Below, piece by piece: positions 51,361 through 60,085 of a stretch of 64,000 nt of DNA (positions are counted from its first letter, which is position 1; the number at the start of each line of letters is the position of its first letter). This stretch comes from Methylicorpusculum sp. (GTDB taxonomy: Bacteria; Pseudomonadota; Gammaproteobacteria; Methylococcales; Methylomonadaceae). The stretch lies in contig NZ_JAUSBX010000058.1 in the NCBI RefSeq assembly GCF_030651835.1, positions 1 through 64,000 of the forward strand, written 5' to 3'. Below the pieces are notes generated by a model, which saw only the letters and a list, made by a program, of their open reading frames with translations, was not told the DNA's origin and ran no database searches. The position numbers were made by a program, and so were the translations under genes.

Positions 51361-53691
51361 ATGAAAAGACTTTTTTGTGCAGTATTGGGCGTTGCTTGTC
51401 TAGCTAGCGGTAAGTCAGCTTTTGCTGATGGCGATGCGATGGAGCTGGAGGCTATGGAAGTGATTGGCGTAACGCCGTTGCCCGGATCGGATGTGCCTGT
51501 CGATAAGATCCCTGCAAACATTCAAACCGTCACATCAGAGCAATTGCAGAATGCACAGGCTATTTCATTGGCTGAGTATTTAAATCGTTATCTCGGCAGC
51601 GTGCACGTCAATGATGCTCAAAATAATCCGCTACAGCCTGATATTTACTACCGGGGTTTTGTTGCCTCACCTTTGTTGGGCTTGCCGCAAGGTTTGTCTA
51701 CCTATGTCAATGGCGTCCGATTTAACGAGCCGTTCGGCGATACGGTCAATTGGGATTTGGTCCCTGAAGGGGCTATCGAGTCCATGGCTTTGTATCCCGG
51801 ATCCAATCCTGTCTATGGTTTAAACAGTCTGGGTGGTGCAATTTCGGTCAGGACTAAAACCGGATTTTCTGCGCCAGGACATCAAGTTGAGGCTTATGGC
51901 GGCTCCTGGGGCCGGCATTCGGAAGAGCTAACCAGTGGCTGGAATAACGGAACCTGGGGTTATTTTTTGGATCTGCATCATTTTGAAGAAGAAGGCTGGC
52001 GGGATTTTTCCCCGACCAAGGCGGATCAGGCTTTCGGCACCTTAAGCTGGCGGGGCGATAAAGGCTCTCTGGATCTGACATTGGGCGGCAATGATAACGA
52101 TTTGAGAGGAAACGGTGCTGTGCCGGTTCAGTTGCTGGATGAGCATAGAAAAGCGGTTTTTACCCATCCTGATCAAACGATAACCCGTATGTTTTTTTCT
52201 GAGCTGGAAGGTAGTTACGCTGTGACCGATGATATTGAACTCAGCGGTAATGCTTATTTTCGTCAGAATCGTATCAAGACATTTAATGGTGATGACAGTG
52301 ATTTTGAGGCCTGTAGGGATGCCGGTAATGCCAGTTTTCTTTGCGAGGAAGATGATGGTGATGAAGAACGTGTCGCCGATATTTTCGGTAATGATATTCT
52401 TGCTTCCGATGCTGTCGAGGGCGCAACGAACAACACCAGTCAAACCAATATGCGCAGCCGGGGAGGTACCTTGCAGGCAACCTTCGGTCAGGACTTGTTC
52501 AAGCACAAAAACAGTTTAACGACCGGCGTGAGTTACGATTATGCCAAAGTCAATTTTTCATCGGATACGGAATTGGGCTCTTTAACGAGCACGAGAGGAA
52601 CGACAAGAAGTGGTGTGCTTGTTGATGAATCAAGAGTGCGTCTGGATACCAATACTTCGACGGTAGGCGTTTTTTTGACCGATACGTTTGATGTTACCGA
52701 GAAATTGAGTGCCACCATTGCCGGGCGCTACAACTATTCGCATATCAACATGATTGATCAGTACGTCAATGATCCCGGCAAAACGTTGGACGGTTCCCAT
52801 ACTTTTGAGCGTCTGAATCCATCGGGTGGCTTGACCTACAAGCTATTAGACAACTTGACGGTTTATGGGGGCTACAGTGAGTCTTCCCGGATTCCATCGC
52901 CTATGGAACTCAGTTGTGCCGATCCTGAAGCGCCTTGTAAGTTGCCGAATTCCTTCGTCGCTGACCCGCCACTTGAGCAAGTCGTGGCTAAAACGTATGA
53001 GGGTGGCTTCAGAGGGGATTTGAATCAATTATTGGGGCATGGCGAGTTAAAATGGAATCTGGGTTATTTTCATACCACTAATTCGAACGATATTATCTTC
53101 CAGCGTGGCGGTGACAGTATCAGTGAAGGTTTTTTTGACAATGTGGGTAAAACCCGACGCTACGGAGTTGAAGCGGGGGCCATGGTCAATTATCCGCAGT
53201 TATTCAGCAGTATAGATGATTGGCATTTTATGACGAATTATACGTATCTGAACGCCCGTTTCTTAAGTGGATTTAAAACTCAGGATCCGGTTGATGAAGA
53301 TAATGATGAGGGTGTGATGGTTGAAAAGGGAGATCGGATTCCCGGGATACCGGAGCATATGTTTAAAGCGGCCGTCAGCGTTGATTTGTGGCAAAAAGTC
53401 TCGCTGGGCATGGATGGCACTTATAGCGGTGCCCGCTTCTTTAGGGGTGACGAGGCCAACAATCACGACAAATTAAGCGGCTACTGGTTGTTTAACGGCA
53501 AGGCCGAATACAAAGTGACCCAGAATTTTGCTGTGTTTGGCCGGGTCGACAACATATTCGATAAGCGCTACAACTCATTCGGTGTTTATGGTGAAGCGGA
53601 TGAGGTGTTGGGTGACGCTTATGACGATGGCCGTTTTGTCTCGCCAGGAGCGCCCAGAGCCGGTTGGATTGGAGTGCGCTTGAGCATGTGA
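51361..53691 (+). CDS. TonB-dependent outer-membrane receptor
   Basis: The protein has 776 residues with a signal peptide (LFCAVLGVACLASGKSAFA). The N-terminal plug begins after LEAMEVIGVTPLPG, with IPANIQTVTSEQLQN and the VNGVRFNEPFGDTVNWDLVP segment. The C-terminal barrel ends in GWIGVRLSM. A loop near residues 318-345 is rich in acidic residues and has two cysteines (FEACRDAGNASFLC, then EEDDGDEE), suggesting a metal or cationic substrate. It is divergent from the ZIP gene. The substrate cannot be named from sequence. Confidence 0.92.
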   Translation: MKRLFCAVLGVACLASGKSAFADGDAMELEAMEVIGVTPLPGSDVPVDKIPANIQTVTSEQLQNAQAISLAEYLNRYLGSVHVNDAQNNPLQPDIYYRGFVASPLLGLPQGLSTYVNGVRFNEPFGDTVNWDLVPEGAIESMALYPGSNPVYGLNSLGGAISVRTKTGFSAPGHQVEAYGGSWGRHSEELTSGWNNGTWGYFLDLHHFEEEGWRDFSPTKADQAFGTLSWRGDKGSLDLTLGGNDNDLRGNGAVPVQLLDEHRKAVFTHPDQTITRMFFSELEGSYAVTDDIELSGNAYFRQNRIKTFNGDDSDFEACRDAGNASFLCEEDDGDEERVADIFGNDILASDAVEGATNNTSQTNMRSRGGTLQATFGQDLFKHKNSLTTGVSYDYAKVNFSSDTELGSLTSTRGTTRSGVLVDESRVRLDTNTSTVGVFLTDTFDVTEKLSATIAGRYNYSHINMIDQYVNDPGKTLDGSHTFERLNPSGGLTYKLLDNLTVYGGYSESSRIPSPMELSCADPEAPCKLPNSFVADPPLEQVVAKTYEGGFRGDLNQLLGHGELKWNLGYFHTTNSNDIIFQRGGDSISEGFFDNVGKTRRYGVEAGAMVNYPQLFSSIDDWHFMTNYTYLNARFLSGFKTQDPVDEDNDEGVMVEKGDRIPGIPEHMFKAAVSVDLWQKVSLGMDGTYSGARFFRGDEANNHDKLSGYWLFNGKAEYKVTQNFAVFGRVDNIFDKRYNSFGVYGEADEVLGDAYDDGRFVSPGAPRAGWIGVRLSM

Positions 53692-53780
53692 TCGGATGTT
53701 TTGATTTTTTTATGAAATGGCGGTCATTGTGGATCGCCTTTTTTGGTGCAGAAACATAGGTTTTGGATTTTTTCAGGCAA

Positions 53781-53802
53781 TAAAAAGCCCGCTTACGCGG
53801 GC
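53781..53802 (-). terminator. Terminator of the candidate sRNA
   Basis: On the minus strand GCCCGC-GTAA-GCGGGC is followed by TTTTTATT. There is no matching T tract on the plus strand, so it does not serve the TonB receptor gene. Confidence 0.8.
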
Positions 53803-53951
53803 ATGTTCAGGTGTTATTATTATTATTGGATGAACGTTGTTGACTCAAGGCCAACTAAGCTTTAACTCGTTTGTTATTGTTATTGTTACGAGACCGATTT
53901 GGTCTATCCTCCTCATTACCGATTTAGAATCGGGCTCACTCCGTTTAGCTG
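53781..53951 (-). ncRNA. Probable sRNA with A-R-N (Hfq-type) tracts
   Basis: A sigma-70 promoter, about 170 bases without an open frame and a strong terminator define an independent minus-strand transcript. From its 5' end it would contain a CCGATT/AATCGG hairpin and an AGACC/GGTCT hairpin. A loop AACAATAACAATAACAA follows, closed by CTCGT/ACGAG. A second tract AATAATAATAATAAC precedes the terminator stem. Both tracts fit repeated A-R-N triplets, the pattern bound by the distal face of Hfq, as in the CA-rich sites of Pseudomonas CrcZ. Conservation and expression are not known to me. Confidence 0.5.
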
Positions 53952-53957
53952 CCGAGC

Positions 53958-53987
53958 ATTCTATACCATCAAAAAACATATTGTCTA
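53958..53987 (-). promoter_or_regulatory. Sigma-70 promoter of the candidate sRNA
   Basis: On the minus strand TAGACA (53982-53987) and TAGAAT (53958-53963) each match the consensus in 5 of 6 bases and are 18 bases apart. Transcription would start near 53950. Confidence 0.5.
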
Positions 53988-54165
53988 TCAAAATAGCCAA
54001 ATTAAATAAAATAATGGTTTCGTGTCGAAAACATAGTTATTCATCAGTAAGTTATAAGTCATATTAAGTTTGAAACAGGCTTTTCAATCGGCAGCGATTG
54101 CCAGGGTTTTTTCAGTCATTAAGTTTCAGTTCACCTTCGCTAATTTTTTTAATGGGCGATTTAGT

Positions 54166-55626
54166 TTATCGATTGAGTTTGCGCTCGCGTTCCTCATTGA
54201 TAAAAAAAGCCAAGCGCTCATCTAGAATTGCAGAAAGATGCTGGTTCAGCCCGGCTGCCTTTTGAGCCAGTTTAATCTGTATGATAGCGGCTTCATTTTG
54301 GCCCAGTTTGTAATAGTATTCGGCAAGATGACGGTGGGATTCCGCAGGTTGCTGTAAATCACTGGAAATTTGAGCCAAGAGCTTAAGATAAAGGGCGCTT
54401 TGTTTAATTTTAGGGGGCAGTAAGAGCATGATTTCTCTCGCCTCTTCTGGTTTGCCTATCTTGAGCAGCGTGCTGATGTAATCCATTTTTAGCGCCGTAT
54501 TGCCTGGAAACTGAAACAGTGCTTTTTTGTATAAATCCAGCGCGGCGGGGTAGTCACGGGATTCTTGAGCTGTTTTAGCCATTGCTGTCACGTAATGGGT
54601 CTGTTCCGGGTATTCAGTCATCAATGGCTTAAAAAGTGCGGCAGCTTCGTTAAATTGCTGCTGCTTTAAATAAACCAGGCCCAGTCCATAGCGGGCTATC
54701 GCGCGTTGTTGGATCGTTCCCTGGTTAATCCTGATTTTAAAATAATCCTGCACTGCAGATAAATCATGACTTGTGCTCACCCGTAGTTTTGCCTGGGTAA
54801 TCAGGTAGCCTAGCGAGTCAGGGTATTGCTGATAAGGATATTTTTCGGCCCGTCCCCGTGTGTCTGAGATCCGAGATGAAGTAACCGGGTGAGTTCTTAA
54901 AAATTCAGGAATGCCGCGTCCGTAATACCGGCTTGATTGTTGTAGCCGTTCAAAAAAAATCGGCATACTGCGTGGGTCATATTTTGAATTAGCCAATGTT
55001 TGCATGCCGACCCGGTCCGCCTCCATTTCATTGTCGCGCGTAAAGTCGATTTGAAATTGTATGCTGCTGGCTTGGACCGCCACAATAGCTGCTTGGGCAA
55101 GTTCAGGTGATTGGGTGCCTAATAATATGGCCGCCAGCGTTGCGGCCGCGGTTGGAATAGACAGGCGGCTGGCGGCTTCGAACGCCCGGTAAAGATGGCG
55201 TTGAGTAACGTGTGCAATTTCGTGAGCCATTACCGAAGCTAGCTCACTTTCCGCTTCAGTTGTTAAAATCAATCCCGAATTAACACCTATGAAACCGCCG
55301 GGGCCTGCAAACGCATTGATGGCATTATCATTAACCACAAAAAAATGAAACGGATTTCCGGGTGAATCGCTGTTTGCCACAAGCTTGTTGCCAATGGTTT
55401 CAATGTACTCCTGAATTTCAACATCCTGGTTGATATCGATCTGTGAATTCAAGCTTCTGAAAAAGGCTTCACCCAGTTCTTGTTCCTGTACCGGAGAAAT
55501 CAGTGTGCCGGAGGAATCACCGATATCCGGCAAATTGAATTTTTCGGGTTCCAAGTCAAGGGCGGCAGCGCTGTAAGTTGCAAGGACTAAATAAGCGGCA
55601 AAAAATTTAGCGGTATTTTTTATCAT
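54166..55626 (-). CDS. bepA: Periplasmic M48 metalloprotease with TPR repeats (BepA-like)
   Basis: BepA both assembles and degrades outer-membrane proteins such as LptD. The 486-residue protein has a signal peptide (TAKFFAAYLVLATYSAAA). The zinc motif VMAHEIAHVTQRH is near residue 134, with the third ligand in NEMEADRVG and the regulatory histidine loop FLRTHPVTSSRI. TPR repeats fill the C-terminal half (GLVYLKQQQFNEAAALF, ALDLYKKALFQFPGN). The candidate sRNA lies downstream on the same strand, with its own promoter. Confidence 0.93.
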   Translation of the reverse strand: MIKNTAKFFAAYLVLATYSAAALDLEPEKFNLPDIGDSSGTLISPVQEQELGEAFFRSLNSQIDINQDVEIQEYIETIGNKLVANSDSPGNPFHFFVVNDNAINAFAGPGGFIGVNSGLILTTEAESELASVMAHEIAHVTQRHLYRAFEAASRLSIPTAAATLAAILLGTQSPELAQAAIVAVQASSIQFQIDFTRDNEMEADRVGMQTLANSKYDPRSMPIFFERLQQSSRYYGRGIPEFLRTHPVTSSRISDTRGRAEKYPYQQYPDSLGYLITQAKLRVSTSHDLSAVQDYFKIRINQGTIQQRAIARYGLGLVYLKQQQFNEAAALFKPLMTEYPEQTHYVTAMAKTAQESRDYPAALDLYKKALFQFPGNTALKMDYISTLLKIGKPEEAREIMLLLPPKIKQSALYLKLLAQISSDLQQPAESHRHLAEYYYKLGQNEAAIIQIKLAQKAAGLNQHLSAILDERLAFFINEERERKLNR

Positions 55627-55884
55627 GAAAGATCGGACATATGAGCGGAATTTTGGTTCCTTTGTTTAAGGCTTGCTTGATCAGTTGCCACTCGGAAACT
55701 CCCCTGGGTAGGGTGTTCTATAGGGGAGCTTGAATGACGGATTTTTGCTGATCTCCAATTGCTAGACTTGCCGGAAATGCTCATACCAAGCTCTCAAGCG
55801 AAATTTTAAGATGATTGCCAATCCCCGGTTTAAACGTAACTGTGGTAGTGTCAAGAGTCGAGCAAGTGAGGAGGAGAAAAGGAC

Positions 55885-55929
55885 ATGTCAGCATTTTGTT
55901 TTAAATCGTGGCCGATTATAATCTTTTGA
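55885..55929 (+). CDS. Possible 14-residue leader peptide upstream of tusD
   Basis: GAGGAGGAG 8 bases before an ATG at 55885 is a much stronger ribosome site than that of tusD itself. The frame (MSAFCFKSWPIIIF) stops 45 bases before tusD. It could be a translated leader or uORF. The rest of 55627-55974 holds a CTCCCCT/AGGGGAG hairpin near 55697-55725 and the divergent bepA promoter region. Confidence 0.3.
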   Translation: MSAFCFKSWPIIIF

Positions 55930-55974
55930 AAGACCGTCTAGCAATTTGTGTCTCTCTAACAACTCTTATTAAAA

Positions 55975-56364
55975 ATGAAATTCACCCTTCAGATCAATAG
56001 CAGTCCTACTGCAGGTCAAAATGGTTTTTATGCTTATCGTTTCGTTTGTGAGCTGATAGCGGCTGGCCATCAGGTCATCAGGATATTTTTCTACAAGGAA
56101 GGTATCTATCACGGTTACCGTTATTCCACTCCGCCGGACGATGAGCTGAATTTTTCACGTTTATGGTCTGCTTTGTCAAAAGAGCATGCTATTGATTTGG
56201 TTATTTGCGTTTCGGCAGCCCAACGCCGGGGCTTATTACATCCGGATGAAGCCCAAAGGCAGGGGAAATTGGATAATGATCTCGCGGAAGGCTTTCGAAT
56301 TTCAGGTTTGGGGCAAATGATCGAGGCCTCTTTGTTGGCTGATCGACTGATCGTTTTCCCTTGA
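55975..56364 (+). CDS. tusD: Sulfurtransferase TusD (DsrE family)
   Basis: TusD accepts sulfur from TusA and passes it on in the relay that makes 2-thiouridine at tRNA position 34. The 129-residue DsrE-fold protein has the active cysteine in DLVICVSAAQRRG (residue about 82) and the family N-terminus FTLQINSSPTAGQNGFYAYRF. tusC follows at once, but the third ring subunit TusB (DsrH) and TusE are not found here. DsrE of sulfur-oxidising bacteria is an alternative, but no dsr genes are near. Confidence 0.87.
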   Translation: MKFTLQINSSPTAGQNGFYAYRFVCELIAAGHQVIRIFFYKEGIYHGYRYSTPPDDELNFSRLWSALSKEHAIDLVICVSAAQRRGLLHPDEAQRQGKLDNDLAEGFRISGLGQMIEASLLADRLIVFP

Positions 56365-56369
56365 TCCAG

Positions 56370-56723
56370 ATGAAAAAGTTTCTATTTATTATCAGCAAAT
56401 CAGCCTGTGGCGTGCCTGTTCAGGAAGCGCTTGATCAGATAATGAGCGCGGCGGCTTTTGATCAGGCTGTGTCTTTGCTGTTTATTGACGACGGCGTATT
56501 TCAAATAAAAAAAAATCAGCGGCCTGATGATTTGGGATTGAAAGCGACTACGGCTATTTTCGAAGCCTTGGAAATTTACGATGTTAATGCTTTTTATGCG
56601 GAAACCGAATCGTTAGAGCAGCGAGGTTTGTCTACTCAGGATTTCTGTTTACCCGTTAAACTGCTTGCTAGAAGTCAAATTGCCGCTTTTATCAAGCAAC
56701 ATGAGCGGATTTTGCCGGGTTGA
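56370..56723 (+). CDS. tusC: Sulfurtransferase subunit TusC (DsrF family)
   Basis: ATG 56370, five bases after the tusD stop, gives 117 residues. The protein begins KKFLFIISKSACG, followed by AFDQAVSLLFIDDGVFQI, typical of DsrF/TusC, and lacks the active cysteine of TusD. TusB-TusC-TusD normally form a heterohexamer. No TusB-like frame of about 95 codons follows before the repeat at 56788, so the set here is incomplete or completed elsewhere. Confidence 0.85.
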   Translation: MKKFLFIISKSACGVPVQEALDQIMSAAAFDQAVSLLFIDDGVFQIKKNQRPDDLGLKATTAIFEALEIYDVNAFYAETESLEQRGLSTQDFCLPVKLLARSQIAAFIKQHERILPG

Positions 56724-56787
56724 TCAGTTGTGTGGTTAGTTATTAGGCTCCAGTTCTGATTTTCTATAATCGGCATCTAACTTAGGA

Positions 56788-56903
56788 ACAAGCATGAAAC
56801 ATATTCTTCAAAGACTGGAAGGGGTTCCGGTGGCTCGATTGACAAGTGTCGGCGTCCCGTCCTGTCAGACGAGCCACCGAGCCCCACAAACAGTCATGCT
56901 TGT
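56788..56903. repeat. Nested palindromic repeat, family B, copy 2
   Basis: ACAAGCATGA (56788-56797) and TCATGCTTGT (56894-56903) are exact inverted outer arms. GGGGTTCCGGTGGCTCG and CGAGCCACCGAGCCCC form the inner stem with small mismatches. It is the shorter sister of the copy at 11861-12003, lacking the central GGCGTCAGGG..ACGCC dyad. It lies 65 bases after tusC. Confidence 0.8.
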
Positions 56904-56978
56904 GGGGGTGTTTTGTGCTTATTCCTTAACCATTTCATGCTGAAAAATCGTTCGACTTGAATAAAGGTTCGGGATTTG

Positions 56979-57051
56979 CCTGTCGAGGTCCGCCGTGAAT
57001 CCGTCCCAGGAGGCTTGACGGCAGCATCCCTGCTGCCGACATCCTCGCCAA
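56979..57051 (-). repeat. MITE-like repeat family A, core-only copy
   Basis: Only the central part (GGCTTGACGGCAGC, CATCCCTGCTGCCGAC) matches the complete copy at 42682-42844. The terminal repeats are not recognisable. It sits in the 384-base gap between tusC and ettA together with the family B repeat. Confidence 0.6.
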
Positions 57052-57107
57052 ACACACCCCGCACCTTTTTGAAACAAAATATGTTTAGATCAGATAGGGG
57101 TGACTCA

Positions 57108-58775
57108 TTACTGGGTTAATTTTTTATATTTCAAGCGGTGCGGGTTGTCAGCATCACTGCCTAATCGGCGGTGGCGATCTGCTTCGTAATCCTGATAATT
57201 GCCTTCGAACCATACGACTTGGCTGTCGCCTTCAAAAGCCAGTATATGCGTAGCGATTCTATCCAGGAACCAGCGATCATGCGAAATAACCACGGCACAA
57301 CCGGGGAAAGCCAGCAAGGCGTCTTCCAGTGCGCGCAGAGTTTCAACATCAAGGTCGTTTGTCGGCTCATCAAGTAATAAAACGTTTCCGCCGCTTTTCA
57401 GTAGTTTCGCGAGATGTACGCGGTTGCGTTCGCCGCCGGAAAGATCGCCGATTCTTTTTTGCTGATCCGCACCCTTGAAGTTAAAGCGTCCGACATAGGC
57501 ACGCGACGGTGTTTCATATTTACCCACGGTAATCATGTCCAATCCATCGGTAATTTCTTCAAAGACTGTTTTACCGGCATCCATGTTGTCACGCAACTGA
57601 TCAACGTAAGCCAGCTGGACGGTTTGTCCCAGCGTCAGCGTGCCATCATCAGGTTTTTCAATGCCGGCCATCATTCTGAATAATGTGGTTTTACCTGCAC
57701 CGTTAGGGCCGATGATGCCGACAATGCCGCCGGGAGGCAGCTTAAAGCTTAAATTATTGAACAAGAGGCGGTCGCCAAAACCTTTGCTGACATTTTCGGC
57801 ATCAATGACAATATCACCTAAACGAGGTCCGGGTGGAATGTAGATCTCCTGGGTTTCGTTGCGTTTTTGGACTTCTTGGGATGCCAGTTCATCGAAACGG
57901 GCTAAACGTGCTTTACTTTTAGCATGACGTCCTTTGGGATTGGAGCGTACCCATTCCAGTTCCATTTTCATGGCTTTTTGGCGGGATGATTCTTGTTTTT
58001 CTTCAAGTTCCAGGCGTTTGCCTTTTTGTTCCAGCCAACTTGAATAATTGCCTTCCCATGGTATTCCGGAACCTCTATCGAGCTCTAGAATCCAGCCTGC
58101 AACATTATCCAGGAAATAGCGATCATGGGTGACTGCGACAACAGTGCCGGAGTAATCGTGTAAAAACCTTTCCAGCCATGCGACCGATTCGGCGTCCAGA
58201 TGGTTGGTCGGTTCATCAAGCAGCAGCATATCGGGATTTGACAGCAACAGACGGCATAAGGCTACACGTCTTTTTTCACCCCCCGATAGCGTGGTTACAT
58301 CGGCGTCCCAGTCAGGCAAACGCAATGCATCGGCGGCAATTTCGAGCTTTCTGTCCAATTCCCAGGCGCCTGCCGCTTCAATTTTGTCTTGTAGCGCGGC
58401 TTGCTCGGTCAGTAAGGCATCAAAATCAGCATCCGGATCAGCAAAGGCATTGCTCACTTCATCAAAGCGGGTCAGTATTGCTTTAATATCAGCGACGGCT
58501 TCTTCAACATTGCCCCTGACGGTTTTGGTGGGATCAAGTTGAGGTTCCTGCGGCAGATAGCCGATATTGATACCTTTTAATGGTATAGCCTCACCTTCAA
58601 TTTCCTTGTCAATGCCGGCCATGATGCGCAGCAGCGTCGATTTTCCGGAGCCGTTCAGGCCTAACACGCCAATTTTGGCGCCTGGAAAGAATGACAGGGA
58701 GATATCTTTGAGAATATATTTTTTGGGCGGGACAATTTTGCCGACCCGGTTCATGGAATAAATGTATTGAGCCAT
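57108..58775 (-). CDS. ettA: Energy-dependent translational throttle protein EttA (ABC-F)
   Basis: EttA binds the ribosomal E site and gates the first elongation cycles according to the ATP/ADP ratio. The 555-residue protein has two ABC domains. Walker A motifs are [15 protein letters not shown] (near 39) and [15 protein letters not shown]; signatures are [12 protein letters not shown] and [12 protein letters not shown]; Walker B segments end in [11 protein letters not shown] and [11 protein letters not shown]. The arm and linker ([35 protein letters not shown]) lie between them. The length and start ([16 protein letters not shown]) distinguish EttA from Uup and YheS. Confidence 0.96.
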   Translation of the reverse strand: MAQYIYSMNRVGKIVPPKKYILKDISLSFFPGAKIGVLGLNGSGKSTLLRIMAGIDKEIEGEAIPLKGINIGYLPQEPQLDPTKTVRGNVEEAVADIKAILTRFDEVSNAFADPDADFDALLTEQAALQDKIEAAGAWELDRKLEIAADALRLPDWDADVTTLSGGEKRRVALCRLLLSNPDMLLLDEPTNHLDAESVAWLERFLHDYSGTVVAVTHDRYFLDNVAGWILELDRGSGIPWEGNYSSWLEQKGKRLELEEKQESSRQKAMKMELEWVRSNPKGRHAKSKARLARFDELASQEVQKRNETQEIYIPPGPRLGDIVIDAENVSKGFGDRLLFNNLSFKLPPGGIVGIIGPNGAGKTTLFRMMAGIEKPDDGTLTLGQTVQLAYVDQLRDNMDAGKTVFEEITDGLDMITVGKYETPSRAYVGRFNFKGADQQKRIGDLSGGERNRVHLAKLLKSGGNVLLLDEPTNDLDVETLRALEDALLAFPGCAVVISHDRWFLDRIATHILAFEGDSQVVWFEGNYQDYEADRHRRLGSDADNPHRLKYKKLTQ

Positions 58776-59195
58776 ATTCTTTAGGTAATTCGCCTTGAGT
58801 AAATGATTTAAACCTTCTTAGGGCTAATATCCCATCTTATCAGATTAAATTTAAGTTGATAAACGTGAATAGGTTGATCGGAGGAGATTTAGTTGAATTA
58901 TCTTGTGATGAGAAGCCGGAATACCGGATTCAAAGCAACAGAGATTGATCTTTCGGGAGTCGGTCTAATTTTATAGAGTATTAAAAAACTGGCGCTTAAG
59001 GCGACGAATGGCGTGCTTTTTTATCAAGCTTCCGATCTTAAAAGTGGTCAATGCGGCTAGGCAGTTTACTGGAAACTGTCTGGAATATTGGATGTGTTAA
59101 ATCTTTTCGTTAAGGTAAAAAATTGCACATCAGTCTTGATTTACGTGCCATAACATTAGACATCGGTAAACAGGAACGATTTGTAAGGCTTTTAT
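58776..59195. other. Gene-free stretch between ettA and the cold-shock gene
   Basis: About 420 bases with no convincing open frame or structured RNA. It must hold the ettA promoter. Confidence 0.4.
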
Positions 59196-59227
59196 TAAAA
59201 AACTGCCCAAAATGAATTGGGCAGTTT
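59196..59227 (-). terminator. Terminator of the cold-shock gene
   Basis: AAACTGCCCAA (59200-59210) and TTGGGCAGTTT (59217-59227) are exact complements. On the minus strand a T tract follows, 13 bases after the stop codon. Confidence 0.85.
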
Positions 59228-59240
59228 AATTGGATTATTT

Positions 59241-59450
59241 TTAAGCGGGTGTTACGTTTTCCGCTTGAGGGCCTTTTTGACCTTGAGTTACTTCCATAGT
59301 AACTTTTTGGCCTTCATGCAAGGTTTTACGGCCAGAACCGTTGATTGCACTGTGGTGAACGAAAACGTCTTTACCACCTTCCTGTTCAATAAATCCAAAA
59401 CCTTTTTCATCATTGAACCACTTGACGGTACCTGTAACTTGATTTGCCAT
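59241..59450 (-). CDS. Cold-shock domain protein (CspA family)
   Basis: This 69-residue single cold-shock domain has both RNA-binding motifs, KGFGFIEQ (RNP1) and VFVHHSAI (RNP2), and the start [13 protein letters not shown]. Such proteins melt RNA structure and act as RNA chaperones. Which CspA paralogue it is cannot be told. The long AT-rich upstream region fits the long untranslated leaders of cold-induced csp messages. Confidence 0.95.
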   Translation of the reverse strand: MANQVTGTVKWFNDEKGFGFIEQEGGKDVFVHHSAINGSGRKTLHEGQKVTMEVTQGQKGPQAENVTPA

Positions 59451-59791
59451 AACACTCTCTTACTTTTTTAATATGCCGCTCAAACGCAGCGTTGAAATAA
59501 ACAGGGCTATGATAAGACGCTGATTTTAGGAAAGCAATTTAATTTTTTCTAACGAATTGCATAATGAGCATAAATTTTAATAAACACATGGTTTATCAAT
59601 GGTTTTTACTTGATCAAAAATTGAACAGTTGTTAATTTTTTTCTAGGTTGAGCCCAGTCAAAGTCATATTAGTCTGTTTTCACTTTAGATTTATTCAGCG
59701 TTTCCCGGTAAAACTAAGTATTATTAGCGTTTCGCTACCACTGATGGCAGCGTGTGCGGTTAACACTTTTAACCAAGATTAAGGGGATTTT
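59451..59791. other. Divergent leader region between the cold-shock gene and the next gene
   Basis: This 341-base stretch has no gene. It includes the probable long 5' leader of the minus-strand cold-shock gene (AT-rich, 59451-59700) and the promoter of the plus-strand gene at 59792. I do not see a defined thermosensor structure. Confidence 0.4.
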
Positions 59792-60025
59792 ATGCTTAAA
59801 CAAGAACTAGTAGATGAGCTGAACATTTTATTGCACTATAACCTGACTACGACTTTAGAAGGTATCAAGATCCATAAGTCAGCGGATGCTTCTGTGATTG
59901 AAGCGGTAGAACGTATGTTTGATAAAGGCTTGGTCACGCGGCATGATGGTGGCTATTTAACCGATCTGGGACGGGCGGCTGCAGAACACGCTCAAGCCTG
60001 TTACACCATTTTGACTTCGGGTTGA
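59792..60025 (+). CDS. Small conserved protein, TIGR02647-like
   Basis: This 77-residue protein has the layout of the family annotated as TIGR02647, common in Pseudomonas and relatives. The N-terminal helix is LKQELVDELNILLHYNL, followed by EGIKIHKSADASVIEAVERMFDKGLVTRHDGGYLTDLGRAAAEHA. It has a small winged-helix-like build, so DNA binding is possible; no function is established. It precedes hemN by 60 bases on the same strand. The family name is from memory and should be treated as likely rather than certain. Confidence 0.7.
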   Translation: MLKQELVDELNILLHYNLTTTLEGIKIHKSADASVIEAVERMFDKGLVTRHDGGYLTDLGRAAAEHAQACYTILTSG

Positions 60026-60085
60026 ATTAGAAAAAAAGTAACTTAGCCTCATGCAACGCATAGCTCAAAAAAATATTACAGGCAA

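Noticed and set aside
53781-53951. tmRNA, 6S RNA or RsmY/Z identity for the sRNA
   Set aside because: No tRNA-like end or tag frame, no 6S-type open-complex bubble, and too few GGA hairpin loops for RsmY/Z.
53837-54067. 76-codon plus-strand frame after the TonB receptor gene
   Set aside because: It is antisense to the candidate sRNA and its promoter and lacks protein-like features.
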